A stretch of DNA of 7,371 nucleotides from CAZTTH01 sp964615975 (GTDB taxonomy: Bacteria; Verrucomicrobiota; Lentisphaeria; JABSQK01; JAJFLO01): the NCBI GenBank assembly GCA_964615975.1, contig CAZTTH010000094.1, forward strand, positions 1 through 7,371, read 5' to 3'. Shown piece by piece: positions 6,624 through 7,371 of the stretch (position 1 is its first letter; every line of letters starts with the position of its first letter). The notes beneath the pieces are model-generated. The model did not search any database. It was not told where the DNA came from and saw only the letters and a program-made list of their open reading frames with translations. Made by a program: the position numbers and the translations under genes.

Positions 6624-7071
6624 TGACAATCATACCCTGAAATTTACAGAATCATATACATTAATAACAGATACTGAACCCGATCAGATTTTAGAAAAAG
6701 ATGACACGATTATCAGTCCGATAGGAGCGGCAGCTTTCGAAAATTCGACTGCTTGCAGTCTCTATAATGTCAATATCGTGTTGACTTTTTCAGATGGTAA
6801 TAGGTATATGTTAATTTCATTGTCATCCCTTTTCAGTTGTCACTCTAGGACCATCCACGAGGGATATTTCCCTAAGTCCCGGCGATAAATTGTTGTATTT
6901 GATTCCCGTTGTCTGGAGCTCGATACCCAGAATGATCGCGAAAAGAACCTTATTGATTTGGGTTCATTTAGGAAGTCCAAAAACCATTGACTTTAGCGGG
7001 AAATTGTGGCGCAGTTTTCCGGGTCTGCGTCTAATCTCAGGTCTGGAGGCCCTATGTCTTTAGCATCAATA

Positions 7072-7139
7072 GGAGTACAGGCTTTTAGCCTGAGTGGCAA
7101 TAATGCCTGAGAGAGGAGCATCCTAAAAAGATGAACTCC
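7072..7139. repeat. REP-like palindromic element, degenerate
   Basis: A nested inverted repeat of 68 nt. The outer arms GGAGTACA (7072-7079) and TGAACTCC (7132-7139) pair in 7 of 8 positions. Inside are a perfect hairpin CAGGCT-TTT-AGCCTG (7078-7092), a small hairpin GGCA-ATAA-TGCC (7096-7107), and a third, GGAGCATC/GATG-AA-CTCC (7115-7139). The layout of a GGAGT outer end, a CAGGCTTTTAGCCTG core and a TGAACTCC end resembles the dispersed intergenic palindromes of several environmental bacterial groups. Copy number in this genome cannot be seen, so it could instead be a single structured RNA. Confidence 0.45.
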
Positions 7140-7278
7140 AAATCCCACCAGCTTAAAACTCTACGCTTAACACATCTAGAGACCTCAGTTGCTTTGAAAT
7201 CCTCGGTCAGGTTGGCACTCAAGACGTCAATCAGATAAAATCACGGGGCTCGTATCATTTCGTCCCGGATGAATAAAC

Positions 7279-7284
7279 TATAAT
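7279..7284 (+). promoter_or_regulatory. Possible -10 box (TATAAT) just upstream of an edge ATG
   Basis: A perfect TATAAT hexamer ends 8 nt before ATG 7293, so any transcript started from it would be leaderless or nearly so. No TTGACA-like -35 is present at the right spacing (7256-7261 reads CATTTC). Weak evidence. Confidence 0.2.
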
Positions 7285-7292
7285 TGAAGATT

Positions 7293-7371
7293 ATGTCCGC
7301 TTGCAGTATATACCCCGGATTCGGCGGGCATATTAATCGGGACGATCACATTGTCGGCAAAAACTGGAAGG
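7293..7371 (+). CDS. Possible N-terminus of a gene cut by the right edge, unrecognised
   Basis: 26 codons are open from an ATG to the window end, starting MSACSIYPGFGG and ending HIVGKNWK. A leader ending in GKNWK is sometimes seen just before the glycine loop of a protein kinase, but the fragment is too short to assign a family. The opposite strand is also open over 7370-7278 and reads at least as protein-like, so the coding strand is uncertain. Start support is only the TATAAT upstream. Confidence 0.2.
   Translation, partial: MSACSIYPGFGGHINRDDHIVGKNWK

Larger units (their letters stand above)
6546..7371. other. 826-nt region with no recognised gene
   Basis: The region upstream of folP to the right edge. 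I read all frames and recognised no protein family. The longest open stretch is a TTG-initiated plus-strand frame of 93 codons (6607-6888). It stops at TAA, then remains open for 33 more codons to TGA at 6988-6990. It has no Shine-Dalgarno sequence, no recognisable motif, and overlaps the possible folP promoter. It may be a chance frame or a decayed gene. The rest holds a palindromic element (7072-7139) and a possible gene start near 7293. No tRNA, CRISPR array or transposase remnant is seen. Confidence 0.5.

Noticed and set aside
7021..7139. Known riboswitch or structured leader RNA
   Set aside because: The hairpins do not match the conserved cores of riboswitch classes I know (checked by eye for glycine and SAM types), and no clear gene follows within a usual distance.

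Overview
This is a compact bacterial chromosome segment from a Gram-negative organism. The evidence is a lipopolysaccharide-type heptosyltransferase family gene, a predicted lipoprotein, housekeeping rsmE and folP, and a class II tRNA-Ser. Coding GC looks moderate (about half by eye), and the AT-rich gaps counted by hand are near 28% GC. A soluble Ser/Thr kinase with an N-terminal zinc ribbon, a GT39-type membrane glycosyltransferase next to a GT9 gene, weak or absent Shine-Dalgarno motifs, and a degenerate palindromic repeat would all suit the PVC superphylum (Lentisphaerota/Verrucomicrobiota/Planctomycetota). That placement is an inference from gene style, not an established assignment.

Layout. 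From 1 to 2586, two minus-strand genes form a tight unit with a 1-nt gap: a GT9 heptosyltransferase (WaaF-like), then a polytopic GT39/PMT-like glycosyltransferase that runs off the left edge. Together they suggest envelope glycan or LPS assembly. An AT-rich divergent gap (2587-2715) separates them from a plus-strand zinc-ribbon Ser/Thr kinase (2716-3702). A 134-nt gap with a terminator-like hairpin and a competing upstream arm follows. Next come a predicted lipoprotein (3837-4484) and the 16S rRNA methyltransferase rsmE (4477-5352), which overlap by 8 nt. A minus-strand tRNA-Ser(GCT) with encoded CCA (5444-5536) and minus-strand folP (5685-6545) converge on rsmE. The right 800 nt (6546-7371) holds no gene I recognise. 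It contains a possible folP promoter, a stop-interrupted reading frame, a palindromic element at 7072-7139, and a possible gene start at the right edge.

How the genes relate. The two glycosyltransferases probably act in one envelope pathway, with WaaF-type transfer from a nucleotide sugar and GT39-type transfer from a polyprenyl-linked sugar. The lipoprotein and rsmE are probably translationally coupled. The kinase is divergent from the glycan genes and its target cannot be deduced. folP and tRNA-Ser are housekeeping.

Most unusual points: a roughly 50-residue in-frame insertion in RsmE whose DNA is rich in inverted repeats; the kinase's zinc ribbon and two altered catalytic-motif residues (FRD, and Glu for the subdomain IX Asp); the attenuator-like arrangement after the kinase; and the palindromic element near the right edge. 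I do not see a clear new defence or mobile system here.
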